A DNA stretch of 26,496 nt from CAYYVJ01 sp964475115 (GTDB lineage Bacteria; Bacillota; Clostridia; Lachnospirales; Lachnospiraceae), in contig CAYYVJ010000020.1 of the NCBI GenBank assembly GCA_964475115.1, positions 1 through 26,496 of the forward strand, given 5' to 3'. How positions within the stretch are numbered: the first letter of the stretch is position 1; the number at the start of each line of letters is the position of its first letter. Below, piece by piece: positions 14,957 to 22,981 of this stretch. The notes under the pieces were generated by a model. That model made no database searches. It was given only the letters and a program-made list of their open reading frames with translations, and had not been told where the DNA came from. Position numbers and translations under genes: made by a program.

Positions 14957-16183
14957 TCAATTGTTCTCTATGGAGTTGCTAGAATCTTTTTCTTCTTTTA
15001 GAAAACTTGCTCTTGAAATGGCACGATTACCGAATTTTTGACGGATGGAGTCTATGGCTTCATCCATTTTTTTGCGCTTTTCTAGAATAGAAACATCTTC
15101 TTCAAAGAGACTTAACTGAACGGGTTCATCTTCACTAGCTAGTTTAGAGGTTCTTATTCCTAAAAGGCGAATAGGAGCCTTGGTCCAAAGATTATCAAAT
15201 AAGATACAAGCTTTTTCAAATAAGGTAGAGGCGTTGTTTGTGGGGCTAGTTAGTTGCATTTGATGGGAAACTCTGACAAAGTCAGAATACTTAATTTCTA
15301 CGCTGATACTAGAAGTGGTCTGCCTAGAATCACGAAGTCTTGTGGATACATTTTCAGATAAGGCTAAAAGCACATGAAGAGCAACCTTTCTATCTATCAC
15401 ATCTTCGGCTAGTGTAGTAGAATTCCCTATTCCGCTATTTTTAGGAGGTGCAGAAAAAAAGGGTGACTCATCAATACCATTTGCATAGTTCCACAAAAGG
15501 TTTCCGTGACTTTTTAAATGAGATTCTAAAAGACTTTTTGGAGTCTGAGCTAAGTCCCCTATGGTGAAGATTCCTAAATTATTTAAAGTTTTGACACTTG
15601 AATTACCTGCCATATAAAGTTCAGAAACAGCTAGTGGCCACATTTTTTCTTCTATTTCATGAGGATATAAGGTGTGAACTAAGTTGGGTTTTTTAAAATC
15701 TGAAGCCATCTTAGCTAGTAACTTATTATTTGAAATACCAATATTTACAGTAAAGCCAAATTTTTTAAATACAGTTTCTTTAATGTGATTTGCGGCAAGT
15801 TCAGGAGATTCATATAGGTGAGAAATACCTGTAAAATCAAAAAAGCACTCATCAACACTAATCTGTTCAATATCACAGGTAAAAGTGTGAAGATGTTCCA
15901 TAAGCTTTTCGCTGCATTCTGAATAATAGTTATGATCTGGAGCTAGAACTAATAGATCTGGACATTTTCGAAGTGCAGCTACAAGTGGTTCACCAGTTCT
16001 AATTCCGTAGATTTTTGCAGGAATAGATTTAGCTAGTACAACTCCATGTCGTTTTTCTTTGTCTCCGCCTATTATAGAAGGAATGCTTCTAGGATCCACT
16101 GGATATCCTTCTTTTAATAGTCTAATAGCTGTCCAACTCAGAAAGGCAGAATTTACATCAATATGAAAATATACTCGTTCCAT
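14957..16183 (-). CDS. dinB: DNA polymerase IV, Y-family translesion polymerase
   Basis: This low-fidelity polymerase bypasses damaged bases. The 408-residue protein has catalytic Asp9 in YFHIDVN and the Asp111-Glu112 pair in QISVDECFFD, and Phe14 aligns with the steric-gate position. VNIGISNNKLLAKMASDFKKP, a helix-hairpin-helix thumb (LNNLGIFTIGDLAQ) and a little-finger domain (about 240-348) follow. QLSLF at 356-360 is a clean beta-clamp-binding motif, and a 48-residue tail follows it. The DVNSAFLSW form of the first motif is common in clostridial members. The promoter carries a LexA-like box (16235-16248), so SOS induction is likely. Confidence 0.95.
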   Translation of the reverse strand: MERVYFHIDVNSAFLSWTAIRLLKEGYPVDPRSIPSIIGGDKEKRHGVVLAKSIPAKIYGIRTGEPLVAALRKCPDLLVLAPDHNYYSECSEKLMEHLHTFTCDIEQISVDECFFDFTGISHLYESPELAANHIKETVFKKFGFTVNIGISNNKLLAKMASDFKKPNLVHTLYPHEIEEKMWPLAVSELYMAGNSSVKTLNNLGIFTIGDLAQTPKSLLESHLKSHGNLLWNYANGIDESPFFSAPPKNSGIGNSTTLAEDVIDRKVALHVLLALSENVSTRLRDSRQTTSSISVEIKYSDFVRVSHQMQLTSPTNNASTLFEKACILFDNLWTKAPIRLLGIRTSKLASEDEPVQLSLFEEDVSILEKRKKMDEAIDSIRQKFGNRAISRASFLKEEKDSSNSIENN

Positions 16184-16226
16184 TTAAATACCTTCTTTGC
16201 TTACATATTTCATTAACCTTTTAATT

Positions 16227-16255
16227 AGTATAACAGAACGCACATTCGGTGTAAA
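16227..16255 (-). promoter_or_regulatory. dinB: dinB promoter with LexA (SOS) box
   Basis: On the minus strand, TTTACA (16255-16250) and TATACT (16232-16227) are 17 bp apart. The spacer contains CGAATGTGCGTTCT (16248-16235), which matches the Gram-positive LexA/DinR consensus CGAACRNRYGTTYG at 12 of 14 positions. Repressor bound there would sit between the two promoter boxes. Confidence 0.75.
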
Positions 16256-16269
16256 CATGAAAAACACTA

Positions 16270-16296
16270 GAAATCATTGAAATGTTGAAATCATTG
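16270..16296 (+). repeat. 10-bp direct repeat in the dinB/kinase intergenic region
   Basis: GAAATCATTG occurs at 16270-16279 and 16287-16296, 17 bp apart, upstream of the shikimate-kinase-like gene. Function is unknown, and it may be chance in AT-rich DNA. Confidence 0.3.
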
Positions 16297-16366
16297 TTAA
16301 TTTACAGATGAATAAATTTATGATAAACTTAATTAATTAAAAATGAGGAAGATGGGAAAGATACAT

Positions 16367-16879
16367 ATGAAAACTAATGTTGTTTTAATTGGTATGCCAG
16401 GAAGTGGAAAAAGTACGATTGGTGTAGTTTTGGCAAAACTATTAAGACGCCAATTTGTAGATATGGACATTGTAATTCAAGAACAAGAAAAAAAATTATT
16501 AAAAGAGATAATAGAAGAAGTTGGCAATGAAGGCTTTTTAGAAATTGAAAATAGAATAAACGCGGAATTTCTAGCTGAAAATACAGTGATTGCTCCTGGA
16601 GGTAGTGTAATCTATGGTGATGAGGCAATGAAGCATTTAAAGGAAATTGCTACGATTGTATATTTAAAGTTGGATTATGATATATTAGAAAATAGATTAG
16701 GAGATTTAAAAAGCAGAGGTGTTGTACTAAAAGATGGTTATACACTAAAAACTCTTTATGAAGAGAGAGTTCCTTTGTATGAGAAATACGCTGATATTGT
16801 TATAGATGAAAAAAATATGGATTTAGTTACTACAGTATTTCAAATAAAAGCAGAATTAGAAAAGTTGAATTTGATTTAG
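16367..16879 (+). CDS. Shikimate kinase-like P-loop kinase with altered substrate site
   Basis: The fold is that of shikimate kinase: Walker A GMPGSGKST (9-17), the DMD motif (32-34), a lid region around SRGVVL (Arg117) and ERVPLYEKYAD (Arg134). Two substrate-site features differ from true shikimate kinases. The FRxxE arginine that binds the shikimate carboxylate is Leu58 here (FLEIE), and the GGG loop reads PGG (77-79). No other aromatic-pathway gene is near. I therefore call it a family member whose substrate may not be shikimate. The start at 16367 gives the usual length (170 residues) and alignment, with GGGA upstream. An ATG at 16343 is also possible. The downstream gene begins about 140 nt later behind its own promoter. 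Confidence 0.75.
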   Translation: MKTNVVLIGMPGSGKSTIGVVLAKLLRRQFVDMDIVIQEQEKKLLKEIIEEVGNEGFLEIENRINAEFLAENTVIAPGGSVIYGDEAMKHLKEIATIVYLKLDYDILENRLGDLKSRGVVLKDGYTLKTLYEERVPLYEKYADIVIDEKNMDLVTTVFQIKAELEKLNLI

Positions 16880-16937
16880 CATAATTACGAAAATGAACTA
16901 CTTAAAATGTATATAATTAACAAAGCATAAAAAAAGC

Positions 16938-16966
16938 TTTACAAATAGGTAAAGTCTTGATAGAAT
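16938..16966 (+). promoter_or_regulatory. Promoter of the M23 peptidase gene
   Basis: TTTACA (16938-16943) and TAGAAT (16961-16966) have a 17-bp spacer. The start point would be near 16973, about 50 nt before the chosen start codon. Confidence 0.55.
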
Positions 16967-17021
16967 ATGATTGTTACAAAATTATTACGAAATAATTAAG
17001 ATTATGTTTTTGGAGGATTCT

Positions 17022-18545
17022 ATGTACAAGAATAAAAGACTCGGACGCAAGATAAGACTTACTTTTATGAAGTCTGTGGCAGCTACAATGATGCTCTTGA
17101 CCTTAGGTTATCCATTCTTTGAAAAAAGTAAGAACGCCGATGAAACAGGTTATTTCTTAGTGACTCTAAATGGACAAGATTTAGGTGCAGTAAAAGATGA
17201 AGAAGATGCGAAAGAAGCACTAAAAGATGCTAGGATTAAAGTAACCAAGGAAATAGATTCCTTAGTTTTTTTGGAACCTGATTTAAAAATAGAAGAAGTA
17301 AATAAACTTTTTGGTTCACGTCAAGAAGAAAATGAACTTAAAGATAAAATGTACCAGATTCTAAGAGATAATATTATTTCTCAGAAGCAAGAGGCATATA
17401 CAGTTAAGATCGAAAATATAGTAATTAATCTTGGAAGTAAAGAAGAAGTTGTAGAATTATTAGAGGCAGCAAAGAATCGTTTTGATATAAATGAAGAATT
17501 TCACATAGTGCTAGTAGAGGATAAAGAAAGTTCCTTTACAGCGATGACAACAAATATTGTAAAAGCTGGAATTGAGTCAAATGAAACAAATACAGTTTTT
17601 GCGTCTATGACTCGTGACGTTCCAGAGGTAGATAATACAGTAGCTCGTCAAGATGGAATTGTTTCTGTAGCGTTTGAAGAAAAAGTGGATATAGTAGAAT
17701 CCTATGTGTCTAGAGAACAATTGTCAACGGTAGCGGAGGCACTAGAACTTTTAACCAAGGAAAAAGAAAAAAATCAAGTGTATCAGGTTGAAGCAGGCGA
17801 TTGTATTTCTGTGATTGCTGAAAAAAATGAAATTTCTAGTACAAAACTTTATGAATTAAATCAAGGTGTTACAGAAAGTACTACACTTCAAATAGGAGCT
17901 GAACTTGTTGTTGCTGTAGCTGAACCAGACTTGTCTGTTTTAGTAAAAGAAGAGAAGACTTATGAAGAAGATTATCAAGAAGAAACAGTTTATATAGATA
18001 ATAATAGCTGGTATACGACTCAGACTGTTGTAAAGCAGGAGGGAAACATAGGACATAGAGAAGTAGTTGCAGTTGTAAGTACTCGTAACGGAAAAGAGTA
18101 TAACAGAGAAATTATTGAAGAAAAGATTATGTCAAAGTCTAATCCTCAGATTATTGAAAGGGGGACTAAAACACCTCCTACCTATATCAAACCTCTTTCA
18201 GGTGGAACATTTACTTCGAAATTTGGATACCGTTGGGGTAGAATGCATGAAGGCGTAGATTGGGGTTGTGCAACTGGAACAACAATTAAAGCTTCAAGTG
18301 GTGGTGTAGTTGTAAGCGCAGGCTGGAGTAGTGGATATGGATACAAAGTAGACATTTCTCACCCAGATGGGAAAACGACTAGATATGCACATTTAAGTAA
18401 GGTTACAGTAAAAGCAGGACAGAGTGTAAAGCAAGGCGATAGAATTGGGTATAGTGGAAACACTGGAAGAAGTACTGGCCCACATTTACATTTTGAAATT
18501 CTAGTTAATGGGGTTCCTGTTAATCCGATGAAATATTTAAATTAA
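17022..18545 (+). CDS. Cell-wall hydrolase: membrane-anchored LysM, G5 and M23 peptidase
   Basis: This secreted or anchored endopeptidase cuts peptidoglycan cross-bridges. The 507-residue protein has a positively charged N-terminus and one hydrophobic helix (about 17-34). A roughly 215-residue N-terminal region follows, then a LysM domain (about 252-298, YQVEAGDCISVIAEKNEI), a G5 domain (about 305-385) and a C-terminal LytM/M23 domain (394-507). Zinc ligands are His409 and Asp413 in HEGVD and His490 in HLHFE, with His457 and His488 in the catalytic positions, so it should be active. The ATG at 17022 follows GGAGG (17012-17016). An earlier ATG at 16971 overlaps the promoter region and has no ribosome site. 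A strong terminator follows. Confidence 0.92.
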   Translation: MYKNKRLGRKIRLTFMKSVAATMMLLTLGYPFFEKSKNADETGYFLVTLNGQDLGAVKDEEDAKEALKDARIKVTKEIDSLVFLEPDLKIEEVNKLFGSRQEENELKDKMYQILRDNIISQKQEAYTVKIENIVINLGSKEEVVELLEAAKNRFDINEEFHIVLVEDKESSFTAMTTNIVKAGIESNETNTVFASMTRDVPEVDNTVARQDGIVSVAFEEKVDIVESYVSREQLSTVAEALELLTKEKEKNQVYQVEAGDCISVIAEKNEISSTKLYELNQGVTESTTLQIGAELVVAVAEPDLSVLVKEEKTYEEDYQEETVYIDNNSWYTTQTVVKQEGNIGHREVVAVVSTRNGKEYNREIIEEKIMSKSNPQIIERGTKTPPTYIKPLSGGTFTSKFGYRWGRMHEGVDWGCATGTTIKASSGGVVVSAGWSSGYGYKVDISHPDGKTTRYAHLSKVTVKAGQSVKQGDRIGYSGNTGRSTGPHLHFEILVNGVPVNPMKYLN

Positions 18546-18561
18546 TTAAAATACAAGAGAT

Positions 18562-18603
18562 AAAGGTCACTACAAAAGAATAAGCTTTGTAGTGGCCTTT
18601 TTT
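18562..18603 (+). terminator. Intrinsic terminator after the M23 peptidase gene
   Basis: A 15-bp stem (18562-18576 with 18586-18600, one G-U pair) is followed by a T-run (18598-18603). Confidence 0.88.
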
Positions 18604-18633
18604 CTCGAAACATAAGCAAATGTAAAAAAAAGG

Positions 18634-18661
18634 TTTACAATAAAGAATTGTATGTTATAAT
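18634..18661 (+). promoter_or_regulatory. murA: murA promoter
   Basis: TTTACA (18634-18639) and TATAAT (18656-18661) have a 16-bp spacer, with TGT directly before the -10 box (extended -10). Confidence 0.6.
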
Positions 18662-18719
18662 CTAGAATAGAGATGTTATGTTAAACAACCAATAACTAAT
18701 ATATAAATAGAGGTGTACA

Positions 18720-20012
18720 ATGGAACAGTATATTATAAAGGGTGGGAATCCACTTATAGGTGAAGTGGAAGTAGGCGGTGCAAAGAATGCAGCACTTGCG
18801 ATTTTGGCAGCAGCTATTATGTCTGATGAACCAGTATTGATAGATAATATTCCTGATGTAAGAGATATCAATGTTTTATTACAAGCAATTGAAGAAATTG
18901 GAGCGAAAGTTCAAAGAAAGACTAAAAACTCTGTTTTAATTAATGGAAAAACGATTTCAACAGTTCGCGTAGATTATGAATTTATTAAGAAAATTAGAGC
19001 CTCATACTATTTGTTAGGTGCTCTACTTGGTAAATATAAAAAAGCAGAAGTAGCACTTCCAGGTGGATGCAATATTGGAAGTAGACCGATTGATCAACAT
19101 AAAAAGGGATTTGAAGCTCTTGGAGCAGATGTTAGAATCGAACATGGAATGATTGTAACAGAAGCTAAATCTTTACGTGGAAGTCATATTTATTTTGATA
19201 TGGCATCTGTAGGAGCTACTATTAATGTTATGATGGCGGCAGCATTAGCGGAAGGTAATACGATCTTAGAAAATGCAGCAAAAGAACCTCATGTAGTTGA
19301 TATGGCAAACTTCTTAAATAGTATGGGAGCCAATATCAAAGGTGCAGGAACAGATGTTATTCGTATAAAAGGTGTGAAGTCTTTCCACGGAACAGAGTAC
19401 TCTATTATTCCAGATCAGATTGAAGCAGGAACCTTTATGTTTGCAGCAGCTGCAACAAAGGGTGATATCGTAGTAAGAAATGTAATACCGAAGCATTTAG
19501 AAGCGATTACAGCAAAGTTATTAGAGATAGGTTGTCAAGTGACAGAAGAAGATGACGCAGTTCGAGTGTTTGGAAACTGTGAATTAAAGCATACCAATGT
19601 TAAGACGCTTCCTTATCCTGGTTTTCCAACAGATATGCAGCCTCAGATAGCAGTAACTTTAGCATTATCTTCAGGAACTAGTATTGTAACAGAAACTATA
19701 TTTGAGAATCGTTTTAAATATGTAGATGAGTTATCTAGGATGGGTGCTTCTATAAAAGTAGAAGGAAATACAGCCATAATAGATGGTGTAAATAGATTGA
19801 CAGGAGCTGAAGTGAGTGCGCCAGATTTAAGGGCGGGAGCTGCTTTGGTTATAGCCGGACTTGCAGCAGAAGGTTATACCTTGATAGATGATATTTCCTA
19901 TATTGAAAGAGGATATGAAGGATTTGAATCTAAATTAAAGGGGCTAGGTGCTCAAATCGAGCGTGTCACTAATGAAAAAGAAGTTAAGAAATTTAAACTA
20001 AAAATCAGTTAA
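18720..20012 (+). CDS. murA: UDP-N-acetylglucosamine 1-carboxyvinyltransferase
   Basis: MurA catalyses the first committed step of peptidoglycan synthesis, transferring enolpyruvate from PEP to UDP-GlcNAc in the cytoplasm. The 430-residue sequence shows the two-domain EPSP-synthase-like fold with GGAKNAALAILAA (19-31), RASYYLLG, and the active-site loop LPGGCNIGSRPIDQH containing Cys117, the residue alkylated by fosfomycin. Later motifs PGFPTDMQPQ and DLRAGAALVIAGLAA are also present. Low-GC Gram-positives often have two copies, and I cannot say which paralogue this is. It is monocistronic, with its own promoter and a terminator at 20024-20054. A cell-wall hydrolase gene lies just upstream. 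Confidence 0.96.
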   Translation: MEQYIIKGGNPLIGEVEVGGAKNAALAILAAAIMSDEPVLIDNIPDVRDINVLLQAIEEIGAKVQRKTKNSVLINGKTISTVRVDYEFIKKIRASYYLLGALLGKYKKAEVALPGGCNIGSRPIDQHKKGFEALGADVRIEHGMIVTEAKSLRGSHIYFDMASVGATINVMMAAALAEGNTILENAAKEPHVVDMANFLNSMGANIKGAGTDVIRIKGVKSFHGTEYSIIPDQIEAGTFMFAAAATKGDIVVRNVIPKHLEAITAKLLEIGCQVTEEDDAVRVFGNCELKHTNVKTLPYPGFPTDMQPQIAVTLALSSGTSIVTETIFENRFKYVDELSRMGASIKVEGNTAIIDGVNRLTGAEVSAPDLRAGAALVIAGLAAEGYTLIDDISYIERGYEGFESKLKGLGAQIERVTNEKEVKKFKLKIS

Positions 20013-20023
20013 TAAAGCAATTA

Positions 20024-20054
20024 AAAAATCCGAAACATTTTGTTTCGGATTTTT
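20024..20054. terminator. Bidirectional terminator between murA and the HD-GYP gene
   Basis: A perfect 14-bp stem (20024-20037 with 20041-20054) has a 3-nt loop. The outer A/T tracts of the arms supply a U-tract for either direction. Confidence 0.85.
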
Positions 20055-20060
20055 AGTTCT

Positions 20061-21146
20061 TTATAAGATAGCTATTATTTTTATGTTTTTTTCTTTAGAC
20101 AAATCAATGAAAATATCTTGGCATTTCACAACTGGCCTTGATAAATATGATTTATTAATTAAAACGATTTGACCTTGCATTCCATTACTTAGTATTACAT
20201 CATTGTGCATATAGGTATTTACGATATTTCTCAAGAATGTAATTATGTATTCTGTTTCATATAGGTACAATCCTTCACTTTCAAAAAGACCAATTACTTC
20301 AAAAGGACAGATTGGGCCACGGTAAACACGAGAAGCAGTCATACCATCATATACATCTGCAATAGCTACTATTTTTGCAAAGTCAAGAATCTGATTTCTA
20401 GTTAATGCAATAGGATATCCACTTCCATCACAGCGTTCATGATGCATAAGTGCTACTTGAGCAATTCTTTCATCTAAATCGGTATTTTTTAAAAGATTAT
20501 AACCTCTTATTGTATGAGTTTTAATAATATCATACTCAGCAGCATCAAGCTTATAAGGTTTTAATAGAATTTCTTTTGGAATTAATAGCTTTCCAATATC
20601 ATGGAATACGCCACATAAGGATAATATATCTAAATCTTCATCAGAAAAGTTTAACCATTTTCCAATAACTCTAGAAATAATAGAGACGTTAATTGAATGA
20701 ACGTAGGTAGCATCATCTAATTCTCTCATATTGTGAATCATATCAAAAGCATGTAGACTGTTTCTTGTATTCTCTAATAAATCAGCAAGATTATCAAGAA
20801 TTGCACTGGTATCCACAGTTGGAGATTCGTCAGTTACAAGAGTATCTAAGACATTTTTGAATTCAATAGTATTTTGCATAAAGTCTTCTTTGAATTCTTT
20901 AAACTCTTTACTATTCTTAATATGATCAGAATAATAATCCTGATATTTACTTTGCGCAGGAACATTAACCGTTTCTTCCCAAATACTAACACTAATAATT
21001 GAGTAGAATCTTAAACGAGTAATCATCTTGTCGGAAAGAACACTATTTGCGGGAATAATTAGCTGATCGTTATAAGTATATACATCATCAGATACAACCA
21101 TTCCTGGAGTCAATTTATGTACGTAAATCCTCATTTTTTTATCCAT
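20061..21146 (-). CDS. HD-GYP domain protein, probable cyclic-di-GMP phosphodiesterase
   Basis: The catalytic domain contains HDIGK (His182-Asp183), the metal-binding MHHERCDGSGYP with the GYP triplet at 243-245, and IADVYDGMTASRVYR. These are the signs of HD-GYP enzymes that hydrolyse cyclic-di-GMP. The N-terminal 100 residues (MRIYVHKLTPGMVVSDDVY) are a conserved non-catalytic part seen in clostridial relatives, and there is no membrane helix or receiver domain. The C-terminal segment (NGMQGQIVLINKSYLSRPVV) is a small beta domain. I chose the second ATG (21146) because GAGGG lies directly against the first ATG (21152) but 6 nt before this one. Its promoter is TTTACT/TATACT at 21243-21215, divergent from metK. 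Confidence 0.92.
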   Translation of the reverse strand: MDKKMRIYVHKLTPGMVVSDDVYTYNDQLIIPANSVLSDKMITRLRFYSIISVSIWEETVNVPAQSKYQDYYSDHIKNSKEFKEFKEDFMQNTIEFKNVLDTLVTDESPTVDTSAILDNLADLLENTRNSLHAFDMIHNMRELDDATYVHSINVSIISRVIGKWLNFSDEDLDILSLCGVFHDIGKLLIPKEILLKPYKLDAAEYDIIKTHTIRGYNLLKNTDLDERIAQVALMHHERCDGSGYPIALTRNQILDFAKIVAIADVYDGMTASRVYRGPICPFEVIGLFESEGLYLYETEYIITFLRNIVNTYMHNDVILSNGMQGQIVLINKSYLSRPVVKCQDIFIDLSKEKNIKIIAIL

Positions 21147-21214
21147 AGTCATCCCTCATATCGCCATATTTTTGTGATGCTAGCACTAAATTACATTATT
21201 TTACTTATATTTAT

Positions 21215-21243
21215 AGTATACACCATCCCATAGTAAAAGTAAA
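21215..21243 (-). promoter_or_regulatory. Promoter of the HD-GYP gene
   Basis: On the minus strand, TTTACT (21243-21238) and TATACT (21220-21215) are spaced 17 bp apart, about 70 bp before the start codon. Confidence 0.5.
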
Positions 21244-21261
21244 TAAAAGTGAAAATTTAGC

Positions 21262-21290
21262 TTGACGGATATGCGAAAATGATGTATTTT
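21262..21290 (+). promoter_or_regulatory. metK: Promoter of the SAM riboswitch-metK transcript
   Basis: TTGACG (21262-21267) and TATTTT (21285-21290) are 17 bp apart. The leader from about 21297 to the metK start is then about 220 nt, long enough for the riboswitch and its terminator. Confidence 0.55.
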
Positions 21291-21335
21291 ATCTTATATG
21301 TAAGTACAAAAAGAAAATTCCATATAATTTATTCC

Positions 21336-21430
21336 CTTATTCAGAGTGATGGAGATACAAAGGATCTATGAAGTCACGGCAACCCCTTTTTGAGGAAGGT
21401 GCCAACCTGAGCGAGTAATCGAGCAATAAG
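21336..21430 (+). ncRNA. SAM-I riboswitch (S-box) upstream of metK
   Basis: The conserved S-box core is present in order: closing helix P1 CTTATT (21336-21341) with AATAAG (21425-21430), CAGAGTGATGGAG, ATGAAG (21368-21373), GGCAACC (21378-21384), a P3 hairpin, and GGTGCCAACCT near 21398. Upstream of SAM synthetase, SAM binding should stabilise P1 and favour the terminator at 21452-21476, which is negative feedback. The rest of the gap 21147-21518 holds the two divergent promoters. Confidence 0.95.
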
Positions 21431-21451
21431 CGGATTTGATTCACACAGTCG

Positions 21452-21476
21452 AGTCCCCTTTTAAGTGGACTTTTTT
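21452..21476 (+). terminator. Riboswitch-controlled intrinsic terminator before metK
   Basis: AGTCC (21452-21456) pairs with GGACT (21467-21471), with partial pairing inside, and a run of six T follows (21471-21476). It lies 42 nt before the metK start codon and is the likely off-state of the S-box. Confidence 0.75.
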
Positions 21477-21518
21477 ATTTACAAAAAAACATATAATTAT
21501 TCAAAGGAGGAAAATAGA

Positions 21519-22706
21519 ATGGAGAAAAGATTATTTACATCAGAATCAGTAACAGAAGGGCACCCAGATAAAATGTGTGACCAGATATCCGATGCAATCT
21601 TAGATGCTTTGTTAGAGCAAGATCCAATGAGTAGAGTAGCTTGTGAAACTTGTACAAGTACAGGTTTTGTTATGGTAATGGGTGAAATCACCACAAATGC
21701 ATATGTAGATATTCCTAAAATTGTTCGTGACACTGTAAAAGAGATTGGATATGACCGTTCTGAATATGGTTTTGACGGGAATACCTGTGCAGTGATGACT
21801 GCGATAGATGAACAATCAGCAGATATAGCGATGGGTGTTAATAAAGCTCTAGAAGCTAGAGAAAGTAGAATGTCAGACGAAGAGATAGAGGCAATTGGTG
21901 CAGGTGACCAGGGAATGATGTTTGGATACGCTTCCAATGAAACAGAGGAACTTATGCCATATCCGATAGCACTTGCTCATAAATTAGCATTGCAGCTTAC
22001 AAAGATTCGTAAAGATGGAACACTAAAATATCTTCGCCCAGATGGAAAAATTCAAGTGACAGTAGAATATGATGAAAATGGAAAACCAGTTCATATCAAT
22101 ACAGTAGTTTGTTCTACTCAACATGATGCAGAAGTAACACAGGAACAAATTCATAAAGATATTAGAAAACATGTATTTGATGCAATTATTCCGTCTGATT
22201 TAGTAGATGAAAATACAGAATATTTCATTAACCCTACAGGTCGTTTTGTAATAGGTGGCCCGAATGGTGATAGTGGATTAACAGGTCGTAAGATTATTGT
22301 AGATACTTATGGTGGATATGCTCGCCATGGTGGTGGAGCATTTTCTGGAAAAGACTGTACTAAAGTAGACCGTTCAGCATCTTATGCTGCAAGATATGTA
22401 GCTAAAAATTTAGTAGCTGCAGGTCTAGCTGATAAATGTGAAATCCAAGTATCCTATGCGATTGGTGTGGCTCAACCGACTTCAATTATGGTAGATACTT
22501 TTGGAACAGGAAAATTAGATGATCAAGCTCTTGTTCAAATTGTTAGAGAAAACTTTGACCTTCGTCCAGCTGGTATTATTAAAATGTTAGATTTACGTCG
22601 TCCTATATACAAACAAACAGCCGCTTACGGACATTTTGGACGAAATGACTTAAATCTACCTTGGGAAAAATTAGATATGGTAGAGACATTAAAAAAATAT
22701 TTGTAA
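21519..22706 (+). CDS. metK: S-adenosylmethionine synthetase
   Basis: MetK makes SAM from methionine and ATP in the cytoplasm. The 395-residue protein contains ESVTEGHPDKMCDQISDAILD with the catalytic His/Asp, the GAGDQGMMFGYA hexapeptide region that binds ATP, DSGLTGRKIIVDTYGG and GGGAFSGKDCTKVDRSA (phosphate-binding P-loop). I chose the ATG at 21519 after AAAGGAGG (21503-21510). The frame also extends upstream to a GTG at 21465, but that falls inside the leader terminator. The gene is controlled by the SAM-I riboswitch directly upstream. No terminator is visible after it, and the next element is a cobalamin riboswitch. Confidence 0.98.
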   Translation: MEKRLFTSESVTEGHPDKMCDQISDAILDALLEQDPMSRVACETCTSTGFVMVMGEITTNAYVDIPKIVRDTVKEIGYDRSEYGFDGNTCAVMTAIDEQSADIAMGVNKALEARESRMSDEEIEAIGAGDQGMMFGYASNETEELMPYPIALAHKLALQLTKIRKDGTLKYLRPDGKIQVTVEYDENGKPVHINTVVCSTQHDAEVTQEQIHKDIRKHVFDAIIPSDLVDENTEYFINPTGRFVIGGPNGDSGLTGRKIIVDTYGGYARHGGGAFSGKDCTKVDRSASYAARYVAKNLVAAGLADKCEIQVSYAIGVAQPTSIMVDTFGTGKLDDQALVQIVRENFDLRPAGIIKMLDLRRPIYKQTAAYGHFGRNDLNLPWEKLDMVETLKKYL

Positions 22707-22784
22707 AAATAAATTAGATTTGCATAGGCAAAGTGAATATGATAGACTAGAAAATGCTAAGTAGAAAGAATAGTGGGTTTTGCT

Positions 22785-22790
22785 TATAAT
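22785..22790 (+). promoter_or_regulatory. Probable -10 box for the cobalamin-riboswitch transcript
   Basis: A consensus TATAAT lies about 20 bp before the riboswitch begins. No good -35 box is at standard spacing, so the promoter is likely but not fully defined. Confidence 0.4.
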
Positions 22791-22804
22791 ACTATATATA
22801 AGTA

Positions 22805-22959
22805 AATTAAAAGGGAAACAGGTTGGAATCCTGTACGATCCCGTCGCTGTAATAAGGGAGTTGTGCCATTTAAAAGTCACTGGGAAACTGGGAAGACGTG
22901 GCATGTAACGATGAACTTTAAGTCAGAAGACCTGCCCCTATGGATACATACTGCCACGC
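22805..22959 (+). ncRNA. Cobalamin riboswitch
   Basis: The sequence follows the cobalamin element closely: AAAGGGAAACAGGTTGGAAT near the 5' end, CCTGTACGATCCCGTCGCTGTAA, GTCACTGGGAAACTGGGAAG in the centre, and the B12 box AGTCAGAAGACCTGCC (22921-22936). The pair CGTGGCA (22897-22903) and TGCCACG (22952-22958) closes an outer helix just before the ribosome site GGAGG (22971-22975). No intrinsic terminator lies between the aptamer and the start codon, so control of translation initiation is the likely mode. The genes it governs are the DUF4430 protein and the ECF S component. Confidence 0.95.
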
Positions 22960-22981
22960 GGAAATGGTAAGGAGGTAAATT

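Noticed and set aside
16374..16628. Open frame on the minus strand inside the kinase gene, rich in Leu, His and Phe
   Set aside because: The composition is what the complement of an AT-rich gene gives, and no start signal is present.
21465..21518. GTG start for metK with an 18-residue extension
   Set aside because: It lies inside the leader terminator. The ATG at 21519 follows AAAGGAGG and matches MetK N-termini.
21497..21937. Long open frame on the minus strand inside metK
   Set aside because: It is a shadow of metK's coding bias, with no ribosome site and no recognisable domain.
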